Below, in pieces: positions 16,607 through 25,287 of a stretch of 31,257 nt of DNA; the stretch's first letter is position 1; the number at the start of each line of letters is the position of its first letter. The stretch is from contig JBGTLW010000087.1 of assembly GCA_041743835.1 (NCBI GenBank), positions 1 through 31,257 of the forward strand. The letters are read 5' to 3'. The notes under the pieces were generated by a model that worked only from the letters and a program-made list of their open reading frames with translations, was not told the origin of the DNA and made no database searches. The position numbers and the translations under genes are program-made. The stretch is from JBGTLW01 sp041743835 (GTDB taxonomy: Bacteria; Planctomycetota; Phycisphaerae; Phycisphaerales; Phycisphaeraceae).

Positions 16607-19252
16607 CTACGCGCTCCTCTTTATCGTTGCGTACTCCCTTTCGAGCAGCTCAGCAATGCGTCCGTTCGTGGCGTGCAGGTCAAATCGTTCACGCACATAA
16701 TCCACGACCCGTCTGCTGAATGTCTCTCGCTCTTCACGGGTCAGAGCCGCGACTTCACCCATCGCACGTGCAAAGCCCGGAATGTCGCCGGCCTCCACCA
16801 CCCAGCCCACAGATGGGTCGCTGACGACCTCTGGCATCCCCCCGACACGGAACACGACCGGTATCGCACCCGCTGCCATGCCCTCGAGCAATGCCAAGGG
16901 AAGCCCCTCGATGCGGCTGCTGGCCAACACCACGTCTAGTAATGCGAATACCTGCGGCGTATCCTTCTGAAAACCAAGCCACCGCACACGATCGGCCACC
17001 TTTAATTCTTCGCCAAGCGCTCGAAGCGACTCCGCTTCGGGTCCGTCGCCCGCCGCCACAAGGTATGCGTCGCAAGCCGGGCGGGCCGCACGAAACGCCG
17101 CGAACGCCCGGACCGCCAGGTCCACGCCTTTTTCCTGACTGAGCCGTGCCACGATGCCGAACACCAGCGCATCGGTCGGGATACCGTGAACACGCCGCGT
17201 TTCGATGCGCTGCTGCGGTGTGCTGGTAAACCTATCGCAATCGACACCGTTGCGGATGGTCACGATCTTTCTCGGCGGGCAGGCCCATAGGTCAATGAAG
17301 TGCTGCCGCACCGCGTCGCTGACGGCAATGATCCGCGTGGGACAGCGCATCCGCAACTTCCGCCGCAGCCGTTCGCGGTGCCACCACACGCTGTACCCCG
17401 GCACCAGCCCGCCCAGGTAGCGCTTGCGCGTTCTGGCGGGCATGGGTGGCGGCAGCGTGTGCTCGATGTAGATGATCCGGTCGAACGACTTGCGCACAGC
17501 CTTCATGAACGCCAAGCTCCTTCCGAATTCGACATCCAAGGCCGGAAACAGCAGCACTCGACTCCGCAATCCGACGAAGACGTCCATCCATGCGGCTTCG
17601 GTTTCCGGCGCATCATCGAAGACGTCGATCGGGGCTTGCAGGATGTTGATGCCCGCTGGCGGCGAGGTGGTGCTTTCCTTGCCACAGATGTATTCGAGGG
17701 GAAACCCGGCCGCGCGCAGATGTTCGATGAGCAGGAAGGTGTGATTCTCCGCACCGCCCCAGCCTTGGCTGTGTTCCAGCACACAGACGGCGGGCTTGGT
17801 GGGAGAGGTGGTGTCCGGGCCGACCGACGCCGGACGCCGGGTGACGTCTTCGGCGGGGCGATGGGCGTACCACCACAGCTTCGCGAAATCGATCCACGCG
17901 TCGATTGGGTCGCGGACTGTCTTGCTGAGCCAGAACCGGGCGCGCCAGGTCTCGTCGTCGTTCAGCCCCGTCGCGCAGACGATACGATCGAAGCCGACCT
18001 CGGCATCGAAGTTGTCTGCGATGTATGGTGGCAACCGTTGACTCCAAGCCGCGCGCTCCGCGGGTGTCAGTGCCATGACCTGTCGCATCGCCGAGGCGAG
18101 CGCCCCAGAATCGTCTGGTGGGACCAGCCGCCCCAAGGCCGAATCGCGGATCACCTCGGGTATGCCACCGACCGCCGACGCGATGGGAATCACGCCCGCG
18201 CGCATCGCTTCGAGCAGTGCCAGCGGCAGGCCCTCCTCATGGCTTGGCAAGAGGATGGCGTCGAGCACGCCGTAAACTTCGGCCGGGTCCGTCACAAACC
18301 CCAGCCACACCACGCGATCCGCGACGCCCAACTGATCGGCTAAGTCGCGCAGCTTACGCTCCAACGGGCCCTCTCCCGCGATGACGAGGGTCGCGCCGCG
18401 CTTCGCTGGCGACCCATCCAGGCTCGCCAAGGCCCGGATCGCCAGGTCCACGCCCTTCTCGGGGCTTAGCCGCGTGACCATGCCGAAGACAAACGCATCG
18501 GGCGCGATGCCCAGGCGTTGACACACGACGCTTCGCTGAGTTGGGCTCAGGGGTTCCACGGCACCGGCCACACCGTTGTGAACTGTCGCCACCCTTGCGG
18601 GCCGCGCCTGCCACATGTTGATCAGTTGGCCGCGGGCCTCTTCACTGACGGCGACGATATGATCCGCGCAGCGCATGCGATAAGACCTTCGCAGTCGCTC
18701 GATCCAGTTGGCGCGTCCGTCGCCGCTGAAAAGATCGAGCCACGTTGGCATGCGCAAGCCTTCGGGCAGGCCGTTGGGTGAAGCATGTGCGATGTAAATC
18801 ACTTTGCTGAATGACCGCCGCAACACACTCAGAAACGCGAAACTCCCGAACGCAATCCGCGGGCAGGGAAGAATGACCACGTAGGCCTTGATGCGACGCA
18901 GGAGGCGCAGCCACGCCTCGCGGTCGGCGCGATCGTGGATACTTAAAGGCACGGGGATCCACTCGAAAGCAATCGAATCGATGGCCGCAAGCTCGGGGTT
19001 GGGTAGGTTGGTCCTGGCCGTCACGAGCTTGATGTGAAACCCACGAGCCATCAGGGCGTCGATCAATTGCCGGGTGTGGCGCTCGGTCCCGCCCCAGACC
19101 GGGTTCTCGGCGATGATGCACACCGTCCGGGGCGCGTCGGATGGCGGCGACTTCTTGGCGTTGATGAGCGCCAGATGCCTGCGGCACTGTTCCCGCACGC
19201 TTTCTGCGACCGAGCAGCGCAGCCCCAGCGAGATCAATTCGCCGATGGACAT
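16607..19252 (-). CDS. Tandem GT4-GT4 glycosyltransferase (two GT-B domains in one protein)
   Basis: An 881-residue protein made of two full GT4 domains (about 43-400 and 486-870), joined by a linker with a Trp/Phe-rich helix. Both halves start with a Gly-Gly-x-Glu nucleotide-sugar motif (PVWGGTERHTRQLIDAL and GWGGAENHTFLLIEHL). Both contain RLS(P/Q)EKGVDLA(I/V)RA and the ...EEGLPLALLEAM / ...IEGLPLALLEGM donor site with its two glutamates, followed by GG(I/M)PEV. The similarity is high enough to indicate an internal duplication. Both sets of key residues look intact, so both domains may be active. The start at 19252 lies 5 bases after the upstream stop codon; an in-frame start at 19324 overlaps the deacetylase gene. 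Donor sugars are unknown. Confidence 0.88.
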   Translation of the reverse strand: MSIGELISLGLRCSVAESVREQCRRHLALINAKKSPPSDAPRTVCIIAENPVWGGTERHTRQLIDALMARGFHIKLVTARTNLPNPELAAIDSIAFEWIPVPLSIHDRADREAWLRLLRRIKAYVVILPCPRIAFGSFAFLSVLRRSFSKVIYIAHASPNGLPEGLRMPTWLDLFSGDGRANWIERLRRSYRMRCADHIVAVSEEARGQLINMWQARPARVATVHNGVAGAVEPLSPTQRSVVCQRLGIAPDAFVFGMVTRLSPEKGVDLAIRALASLDGSPAKRGATLVIAGEGPLERKLRDLADQLGVADRVVWLGFVTDPAEVYGVLDAILLPSHEEGLPLALLEAMRAGVIPIASAVGGIPEVIRDSALGRLVPPDDSGALASAMRQVMALTPAERAAWSQRLPPYIADNFDAEVGFDRIVCATGLNDDETWRARFWLSKTVRDPIDAWIDFAKLWWYAHRPAEDVTRRPASVGPDTTSPTKPAVCVLEHSQGWGGAENHTFLLIEHLRAAGFPLEYICGKESTTSPPAGINILQAPIDVFDDAPETEAAWMDVFVGLRSRVLLFPALDVEFGRSLAFMKAVRKSFDRIIYIEHTLPPPMPARTRKRYLGGLVPGYSVWWHRERLRRKLRMRCPTRIIAVSDAVRQHFIDLWACPPRKIVTIRNGVDCDRFTSTPQQRIETRRVHGIPTDALVFGIVARLSQEKGVDLAVRAFAAFRAARPACDAYLVAAGDGPEAESLRALGEELKVADRVRWLGFQKDTPQVFALLDVVLASSRIEGLPLALLEGMAAGAIPVVFRVGGMPEVVSDPSVGWVVEAGDIPGFARAMGEVAALTREERETFSRRVVDYVRERFDLHATNGRIAELLEREYATIKRSA

Positions 19253-19257
19253 GGCAT

Positions 19258-20433
19258 TCACCCGATCCTTTCGAGGCGGCGCTGCCTGCGGCGCATGGCC
19301 ATTAACACGGCGGCCTTCTGCCACAACAACAGCGTGATCAACAGCACGATGCCCGACAGCAGCGGCAGGACCGCCTCACGGGTGAACGTGCTGACCAGCA
19401 AATACGCCATGCCCGCGGCCACGACCGTCAACAGCGCGAGCATTTTCGACAAGCCCAGGGTCTTAAGCACCAGACAAGCGGTGCCGTAGAACTGAATGCG
19501 CTGAAGGTAAAACGGGACACTGAACAAATAGCAACCCGGGTCGGTGGGATAGAAGGTACGCACGTGCTTGTAGACCGCCGTCGTAAGCCGGGAGCTGATG
19601 GTTCGTAGCCAGATGAAGGCAGACACCCGATAAGGAAGCTCGGGGACCTGACTGGGCAGGATGAAACGGACCGCCTCATGATCCGCGAACTTGTTCAGCA
19701 GCGATTGAAGATGAGCGAATTCCTCATCGCCCAACATCCACGAATGGAACGAAAGATGGACAAGTGCCGGGATACCTTGGGCCAGCGCCGACTCTACGAT
19801 CCCGATAAATTCATCGACCCCCCACGAGCAGCATCCGACGACCAGCAGGCCCGGCATGGGATACGCCTCATCGCCCACCAATGCGCAATCAAACCCGGCT
19901 TCCCTGAGGACCTTCAGAGACTGCTTGTCGTAGGTGTTCCAGGGAAATATGAAGGTTGAAATCTCGGTGCCCAGCAGCTTTTCAAGATAGGCCTTGCCAC
20001 CCAGGATTTTTTCTCGCTGCTCGGCGGCGGGCAGGCCAGCAAACTCGCTGTACCCGTCGGGGTGGGCCGGGTCGAACGGGAGCCAGGGGTTCGCGATCCC
20101 GGCGAAAGCCCGCTGCGGGTCGCGGTCATGGGTTGCGCTGGGTCGGAACGGGTTAGTCTGATGTGTGTCGCCGTGCTGGGCGATTTCGAGCAGCCCCTTG
20201 GCCCGATATTCCTTGAGCAGGGCCACCATGTCGGGGTTTTCTTCGAGCGGGTGGGGCTTTGCCCCGGCGTCGCGTTCATCGTGCGGGTCGTCCACAACCC
20301 GCGGGATCACCGCCGCGACGTGCGGCACGCCGTGTTGTTCCAATAATGACAGCAGCCTGCGCTCGTGAGACACATCGCTGAGCGCGCAGGGATCATCATT
20401 GCGAAGGATGATGTAGACCAGACGTTTACTCAT
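19258..20433 (-). CDS. DUF2334-type polysaccharide deacetylase-like protein with C-terminal membrane segments
   Basis: A 391-residue protein. The N-terminal 260 residues resemble carbohydrate esterase 4/DUF2334 proteins: the acidic RNDDP motif at 11-15, metal-binding EIAQHGDTHQ with H87 and H91, FIFPWNTYDKQSL near 161-173 and HLSFHSWML near 226-234. Such enzymes remove N-acetyl groups from glycans. Residues 300-380 contain at least two hydrophobic segments (ALLTVVAAGMAYLLV and LPLLSGIVLLITLLLW) followed by a basic tail. There is no N-terminal signal peptide, so the catalytic domain may face the cytoplasm. It is the first gene of the glycan operon, with 203 bases to the divergent GT39-like gene. 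It could modify the lipid-linked glycan before export. Confidence 0.72.
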   Translation of the reverse strand: MSKRLVYIILRNDDPCALSDVSHERRLLSLLEQHGVPHVAAVIPRVVDDPHDERDAGAKPHPLEENPDMVALLKEYRAKGLLEIAQHGDTHQTNPFRPSATHDRDPQRAFAGIANPWLPFDPAHPDGYSEFAGLPAAEQREKILGGKAYLEKLLGTEISTFIFPWNTYDKQSLKVLREAGFDCALVGDEAYPMPGLLVVGCCSWGVDEFIGIVESALAQGIPALVHLSFHSWMLGDEEFAHLQSLLNKFADHEAVRFILPSQVPELPYRVSAFIWLRTISSRLTTAVYKHVRTFYPTDPGCYLFSVPFYLQRIQFYGTACLVLKTLGLSKMLALLTVVAAGMAYLLVSTFTREAVLPLLSGIVLLITLLLWQKAAVLMAMRRRQRRLERIG

Positions 20434-20636
20434 CGGGCATTTTCGTCACGGAACCTCGGTTATCAATCAGTTTTGGCAAACAGTGTATCGTCTGTAATGC
20501 TCAAATTGGCTATCGGATTCTTTCGCTCACCCCTTGAGTATTCCGATGTATCCGCAGTGATCGTGGCCAGTAGCTGCTTCGCATTGTCCCCCTCAGAAGT
20601 GAAACGCAAAGCGATCAATATGTCACGGTGCTATCG

Positions 20637-22118
20637 ATGACACAGCAAGAATTGCCATCCATCAGGCCCGAGGGGGCCATGCGGTTATCCAACTGGATCG
20701 CGCTAGCGACTCTGATCACATTGCTTGCGGGTGGCATGCGATGTATCCACCTCGGGGACTACGGCTTATGGGTGGATGAGCTGATCAGCATCAAACGCGT
20801 CTGCGGCAACATGCTGGAGTACAACCATCGGCTGACCGGCTATCTGCCGATCATGTTTGCGTTGCAACTCAAGGGTGTTGATACCGCCGCGATGCTCTCG
20901 AATGAGGCGTGGAACTGGGCGGCTATGGGCGTCACGCCGTTCTGGGCTCGGCTGGGCCCCGCGGTGGTGGGTATCGTTTCAGTCCCGCTGTTGATGCTCG
21001 CGGCCAGGCCGATCCTTGGCCACCGGGCGTCGCTGGTCTTTGGCCTGCTTCTGGCTGTCGCGGTGTGGCACCTGTATTGGTCGCAGAACGCTCGCTTCTA
21101 CACCCCCCAGTTCCTCTTTGCCAACCTCGCGTTCCTGATCTACTTCGATGCCACCCGGCTGCGGTCCAACTGGAAGTTCGCCCTGGCGATGGTCTGCCTG
21201 GGGGTTGGGTTTACCAGCCACCCAACCGGAGCGTTCATAGGTTTCGCGATGGCGGGGGACTGGCTTTTCGGTTTGATCCGTCGCAAGCGCGTATGGATTG
21301 GGCCGGTAGGCTGGGCTACGGTCGTGCTCGGCAGCGTCTACTTGCTTTACTGGTGCTACCTCTTTGTCATCCACAAAGGGTTTGCCACGTTTCGCGAGCA
21401 AGGCAACAGCTATTCCCACGCGAGCTTGGTCCTGGGATTTACCTTCATGGCTCAGCCCGTGATCATCGTGATGGCGTCTTTGGGGGCATGGATGGGCATA
21501 CGCCGCGGCCGACGCGAGGAGGCGGCGCTGGTGATCGCTGCGGTGACCCCAATGTTGCTTTTGCTTGTGGCCGCGTTCGTTTTCTACGCCCACTTCCGAT
21601 ACGCCTTCGCCGCACTCGGTCCCGTGCTCGCGTTGGCGGCGATCGGGCTGGATCGGCTCTACGCGGAGCTCAAGCCCAGGATGGGGGTGCTGGCCGCAAA
21701 CGCCCCTACGGCGGTGGTCGTTGTTACCTGCCTGCTGGCCTGCCTGTTTTACTACCGCGGCGGCGAGGGCTTTCGCTTGCGATGGCATGATGCCTTTGCG
21801 TATGTGGAGCGTTACGCCAAGCCGGGGGACCTGATCTACACTGACTACGTGCTCGGCGGCCAGTACTACCTGCAGCGCGACGATCTACATTTCCTTCGGC
21901 CAGATTTGGACCTGCTGGCCGAGGTCGATCGCCCAGCATGGTTTGTGGTGATGAGCGAGACCGCGTCATCGGTGTCACCCGCGGAGCCCGCCTTGCGTCC
22001 GCACGCGGAACTCAAGGCCTACTTCGATACTCGGATCGAGCAGCCGTTCTCATCCATCAAGATCTACCGGTACGTACCGATCACAGCCAAAGGCGTTGAA
22101 TCTGAGCCCTTGCCTTGA
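20637..22118 (+). CDS. GT39/ArnT-like integral membrane glycosyltransferase
   Basis: A 493-residue membrane protein with about ten hydrophobic segments and a soluble C-terminal domain, the usual plan of PMT/ArnT (GT-C fold) enzymes. The first outward loop carries the acidic pair in GDYGLWVDELIS (D47-E48), the expected catalytic site. HPTGAF and YAHFRYAFAALGP correspond to conserved loops. Such enzymes transfer a sugar from a polyprenyl-phosphate donor to a protein or lipid outside the inner membrane. The start at 20637 is the first ATG; GTG 20628 and ATG 20679 (preceded by GAGGGGG) are alternatives. It is divergent from the glycan operon. A possible promoter is TTGGCA (20473-20478), 17 bases, AATGCT with an upstream TGT. 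Confidence 0.8.
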   Translation: MTQQELPSIRPEGAMRLSNWIALATLITLLAGGMRCIHLGDYGLWVDELISIKRVCGNMLEYNHRLTGYLPIMFALQLKGVDTAAMLSNEAWNWAAMGVTPFWARLGPAVVGIVSVPLLMLAARPILGHRASLVFGLLLAVAVWHLYWSQNARFYTPQFLFANLAFLIYFDATRLRSNWKFALAMVCLGVGFTSHPTGAFIGFAMAGDWLFGLIRRKRVWIGPVGWATVVLGSVYLLYWCYLFVIHKGFATFREQGNSYSHASLVLGFTFMAQPVIIVMASLGAWMGIRRGRREEAALVIAAVTPMLLLLVAAFVFYAHFRYAFAALGPVLALAAIGLDRLYAELKPRMGVLAANAPTAVVVVTCLLACLFYYRGGEGFRLRWHDAFAYVERYAKPGDLIYTDYVLGGQYYLQRDDLHFLRPDLDLLAEVDRPAWFVVMSETASSVSPAEPALRPHAELKAYFDTRIEQPFSSIKIYRYVPITAKGVESEPLP

Positions 22119-22336
22119 CCACGACCGGTGCTCAGTCTCGGGGTGACACGTCTGCGCCAGCGATGGTGGAAGTCGTGTTGCGTGGCGTGCGGTTTCATGC
22201 GGTGACGATGCGCGAGGCCCTGGATGTCACCGCACAAGCCACCGCCTGTGGCAGAAGCCGCCGGCTCACCGGCTATTTGCCCGCCAGCAACTTCCTTGCG
22301 TTACCCATCGCCCTCATCCTCATTGTGGCCCCTTAG
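22115..22336 (+). pseudogene. Severed N-terminus of a WecG/TagA/CpsF-type glycosyltransferase
   Basis: A 73-codon frame starts at TTG 22115, overlapping the stop codon of the GT39-like gene by four bases (TTGA); ATG 22163 is an alternative start. The residues VEVVLRGVRFHAVTMREALD and LTGYLPASNFLAL match the start of WecG/TagA/CpsF (GT26) proteins. These open with a short strand, a Val-Thr-x-x-Glu-Ala helix and then a ...Asn-x-x-x-Leu segment. Family members are about 240-260 residues. Here similarity stops after NFLAL, and the frame ends in ALPIALILIVAP at the 3' end of the convergent lyase gene. The catalytic part is missing, so this looks like the scar of a deletion or rearrangement. Similarity is by eye and short. 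Confidence 0.5.
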
Positions 22337-25241
22337 ATGCTCCACGTTCAAGACTGAACCAGTCGATATTCACCAGCGCGTTGGGGTGCTTCGCCTCGCC
22401 GCGATGGATGACCAGTGCGACGTTTCGCTGGCCGCCCTTGTCCAGCTTGGCGGGGAGCGTGAAGGTCTTGAAGTCTTCCCAGCCGCCGGTGCTTTCCACG
22501 GTAAATGCCGCGATCACCTCGCCGCCGGTGATACGCCGATTGTCGCCGACTTCTTCGATCACCGGATCAACAACGACCTCGATGATCGAGCCCGCCCGGT
22601 CGTTGGGTGCGCCGTAACGGATGGTGACCTGGTCAAACGGCTTGTCGCGGCCGAGCTCCAGATCGCGGTATAGCATCCAGCACCCGCCGTGCAGGTTGAA
22701 CAGGAACCAACCCTTCTTGATGCTGCCTTGGCCGTCGTCGTAGCGCTCCGCTTCCTGCTTGATCGATAAAGGCGGGTGAGCCGGCACGTCGATCTTCATC
22801 GTCGCGGGTTCGGAGCGGTTGCCCGCTGCGTCGGCCGCGGTCACGCGATAGACATAGCTCTTCCCCTTGGTCATCGTGCGGTCCTCGAACTCCGTCCTGG
22901 TCAGCGTCGCGAGCACCCGGGCTTCGGCTTCGCTATCGTCGGCGGGCTGGCGTTCGATGATGTAGCCCGTCACGCCGATGGCGTCCTGGCTTGCGCGCCA
23001 ATTGAGCACGACCTTCCGGTCGGTCACGTGCAGCGTGTGCAGGTGATCGGGTTTGCTCGGCGGGGTGGTGTCCTCCGCGGTCGTGGCTTTGAAGGCCGTC
23101 GGCTCCGAGTGCTGGCCGAACTTGTTGTAAGCGATGACCTGGTATGCGTATTCCGTCTCGGGTTGCAACCCATGGTGGCGAAAGCTCTGGCGGTGGCGGC
23201 CCAGTGCTTCGTCGCCGGAGCGCACGATGAATCCCGCGATGTCGCCATCGGCATCTGCACCGGCCAATGCGAGGGTCAGCGACGCGTCGCGCCGCTCGAT
23301 CAGCGTCACCATGGGCGGCTGGGGCGGCTGGCTGGCGACCTCGGTCGGGAAGCCGGCGAACAACGGCAGCAACCCCGCGTTGCCATGGACGGGCAGGTCG
23401 TGCTTGGTCAGCGTCCGGGTCTCGCCCCCGCGGGTTTCCCGGACAAGCGTGTGCGTGGCGAACTTCGGGTCCCACACATACTCCGCCACAGCGGCGAGGC
23501 TCAGTTGCCCGCCATGTTCAACCTCGAACGCGATCTTGTCCACGCCGAACTCCACGCACTTATACAGGTGTGCCCCGATGATCTCGGTGCGGCCCCCAGC
23601 CTTGGTCAGCGCGATGGGGCCACGGCACTCGGTCTTAAGGCCAAGCACCCACGCCGTGCCGCCATCGTTGGTGAGCTTCCAATCGCCACCCTCGAGATTC
23701 AGTTGCCGGGCATAGAGCGTCGAGCCGGGCCCGATATAGATGCCATGCCCCACGATGTCCTCCAGGAATAGTCGGCCCTTGCCAAGGTGACGCGGCTTGG
23801 CGACCTCTGAGAATGCGGAAACCACAAGGTCTCGGTCGGCCCTGTGAATCAGCGTCGGGTTCGGGAAGCGCTTGAAGGTAAACCGCAATCGCTCGAGCAC
23901 GACCACGGGCGGATCGCCGTCCTCGAACATGAAGATCGGCTTGTCCGGGTGCTTGACCAGCGCGTCGGCCACCTCCAGCGATGCTTCAAGTCCGACGATC
24001 CGCCGCACATTCCCACGGATGTAGATCGTGTCGCTGATGTCGTACGCGCCGCTGCGGCCGGGGTCGTTTGGGTTGCTCTTCTGCTTGCCGCGGGGCAGGT
24101 ACACCGTGGTCGCGCCGCTGTCGATCGCCTTCTGGATCGCCTCGGTGTCATCCTTGCCGTCACCCGGCAGGCCGCCGAACTGCTCGGGACTTACCCACTG
24201 ATTCAACGGGTCGTGCGGCACGGTCGGGGTTTCAACAATCGGCAGATTCAGCGAGCGGATCTCGCCGGGGAACAGCGAAACGCGTGGGCCCGAGACCCAC
24301 TCGTCCACGGGGCCGGTCGCTACCGCCTCAACCTGATCGCCGGTGATCGCCTGCGCGTAACCTTCGACATTGACGTTGCGGACATACAGCGTGGCCCGCT
24401 CGTTGCGGTTCTCCATCGCCGGCCGCTCGCTCGCCTTGCCCTTGCCGACGATGCGGCTGTCGATGACGGCGAACACGCCATCGTTGCCCCCGTTGCGTAT
24501 CGCGGGCACGCTGTTCTCACTGTCGAGCTTTCGGAGGAACACATAGTTGCTGAAGTTATCGACACCCGCCACGCGTTGGCCCCGCAGCGTCAGGCCCTCA
24601 ATGGTCACCGAGTTGACCGTGTGCCGGACGCGAACGCCAAGATCGAAACCGATCACGGTCACGTTCTTCACCAGCAGCGGCCCGACCTCGGGCTCATCGA
24701 GCCCCAACCCCACCGCCCCCGGAAGTTCGCCGTTCTCACCGGAACGAATGGTCACGTCAAACACACCGCCTTGGTTGTTGGCACAGAAGTTGAGCCCAAC
24801 CGCGCCGGGGTTACCCGCCCCGCTGTCGATAGTCAGGTCGCGCACGGCATTCTTGAACCGCTGCGCTGGTGGCCCGCCGGTCCAGATCATGTTCTTCGGC
24901 TTGTTGGCGTTGTCGTAACCCGGGGCGTTGTCGACCAGCCGCAGCGTCGTGTGACCCTGACCTGCGCCTTGGAGGATATTGAAGCTGCGTCGGCCCGGCC
25001 ACTTGATCGTGTCGCTGATGTGGTACTCGCCCGGCGGCAGGTAGATGATGCTGCCGTTGCCTGAGTTTTCGTCGAACGCCTTCTGGATCGCGGCGGTGTC
25101 GTCCTTCCCATCGTTGGGCACCGCGCCGTACTCGGTGACATCGACCACACGCGAATCGGCGGGGAACAGGATCGGCTCATCAACGGCGTGCGCGGCTGGG
25201 ACCAGCGAGAACGATAACAGGCACAGGGTGTGCTTCAGCAT
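22320..25241 (-). CDS. Secreted pectate-lyase-like beta-helix protein with FnIII and CBM-like domains
   Basis: A 973-residue protein. Signal peptide residues 1-19 (MLKHTLCLLSFSLVPAAHA). A pectate-lyase-3/GH55-like beta-helix domain begins with VDVTEYGAVPNDGKDDTAAI near residue 33. A second copy of that start, EQFGGLPGDGKDDTEAIQKA, appears near 350, as in two-lobed GH55-like proteins. Two fibronectin type III-like domains follow (about 640-725 and 725-820: FIVRSGDEALG, PPSKPDHLHTLHVTDRKVVL). The last 150 residues look like a CBM6/CBM35-type domain (IKQEAERYDDGQGSIKKGWF, ending VNIDWFSLER). The protein probably binds and cleaves an extracellular polysaccharide; whether by lysis or hydrolysis cannot be told. 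The start at 25241 has GAAGGTGAA upstream. It lies 46 bases after the pseudopilin-like gene, so is probably co-transcribed. Its end overlaps the severed gene at 22115. Confidence 0.82.
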   Translation of the reverse strand: MLKHTLCLLSFSLVPAAHAVDEPILFPADSRVVDVTEYGAVPNDGKDDTAAIQKAFDENSGNGSIIYLPPGEYHISDTIKWPGRRSFNILQGAGQGHTTLRLVDNAPGYDNANKPKNMIWTGGPPAQRFKNAVRDLTIDSGAGNPGAVGLNFCANNQGGVFDVTIRSGENGELPGAVGLGLDEPEVGPLLVKNVTVIGFDLGVRVRHTVNSVTIEGLTLRGQRVAGVDNFSNYVFLRKLDSENSVPAIRNGGNDGVFAVIDSRIVGKGKASERPAMENRNERATLYVRNVNVEGYAQAITGDQVEAVATGPVDEWVSGPRVSLFPGEIRSLNLPIVETPTVPHDPLNQWVSPEQFGGLPGDGKDDTEAIQKAIDSGATTVYLPRGKQKSNPNDPGRSGAYDISDTIYIRGNVRRIVGLEASLEVADALVKHPDKPIFMFEDGDPPVVVLERLRFTFKRFPNPTLIHRADRDLVVSAFSEVAKPRHLGKGRLFLEDIVGHGIYIGPGSTLYARQLNLEGGDWKLTNDGGTAWVLGLKTECRGPIALTKAGGRTEIIGAHLYKCVEFGVDKIAFEVEHGGQLSLAAVAEYVWDPKFATHTLVRETRGGETRTLTKHDLPVHGNAGLLPLFAGFPTEVASQPPQPPMVTLIERRDASLTLALAGADADGDIAGFIVRSGDEALGRHRQSFRHHGLQPETEYAYQVIAYNKFGQHSEPTAFKATTAEDTTPPSKPDHLHTLHVTDRKVVLNWRASQDAIGVTGYIIERQPADDSEAEARVLATLTRTEFEDRTMTKGKSYVYRVTAADAAGNRSEPATMKIDVPAHPPLSIKQEAERYDDGQGSIKKGWFLFNLHGGCWMLYRDLELGRDKPFDQVTIRYGAPNDRAGSIIEVVVDPVIEEVGDNRRITGGEVIAAFTVESTGGWEDFKTFTLPAKLDKGGQRNVALVIHRGEAKHPNALVNIDWFSLERGASKGPQ

Positions 25242-25287
25242 GAGGTATTCACCTTCGGGTTTGCAGGTCTTGGTCGGAGGGTCAGGT

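Noticed and set aside
23844..25064. 406-codon + strand frame inside the pectate-lyase-like gene
   Set aside because: Antisense shadow of a protein with signal peptide and repeated beta-helix starts; product is Val/Asp/Arg-rich with no motif.
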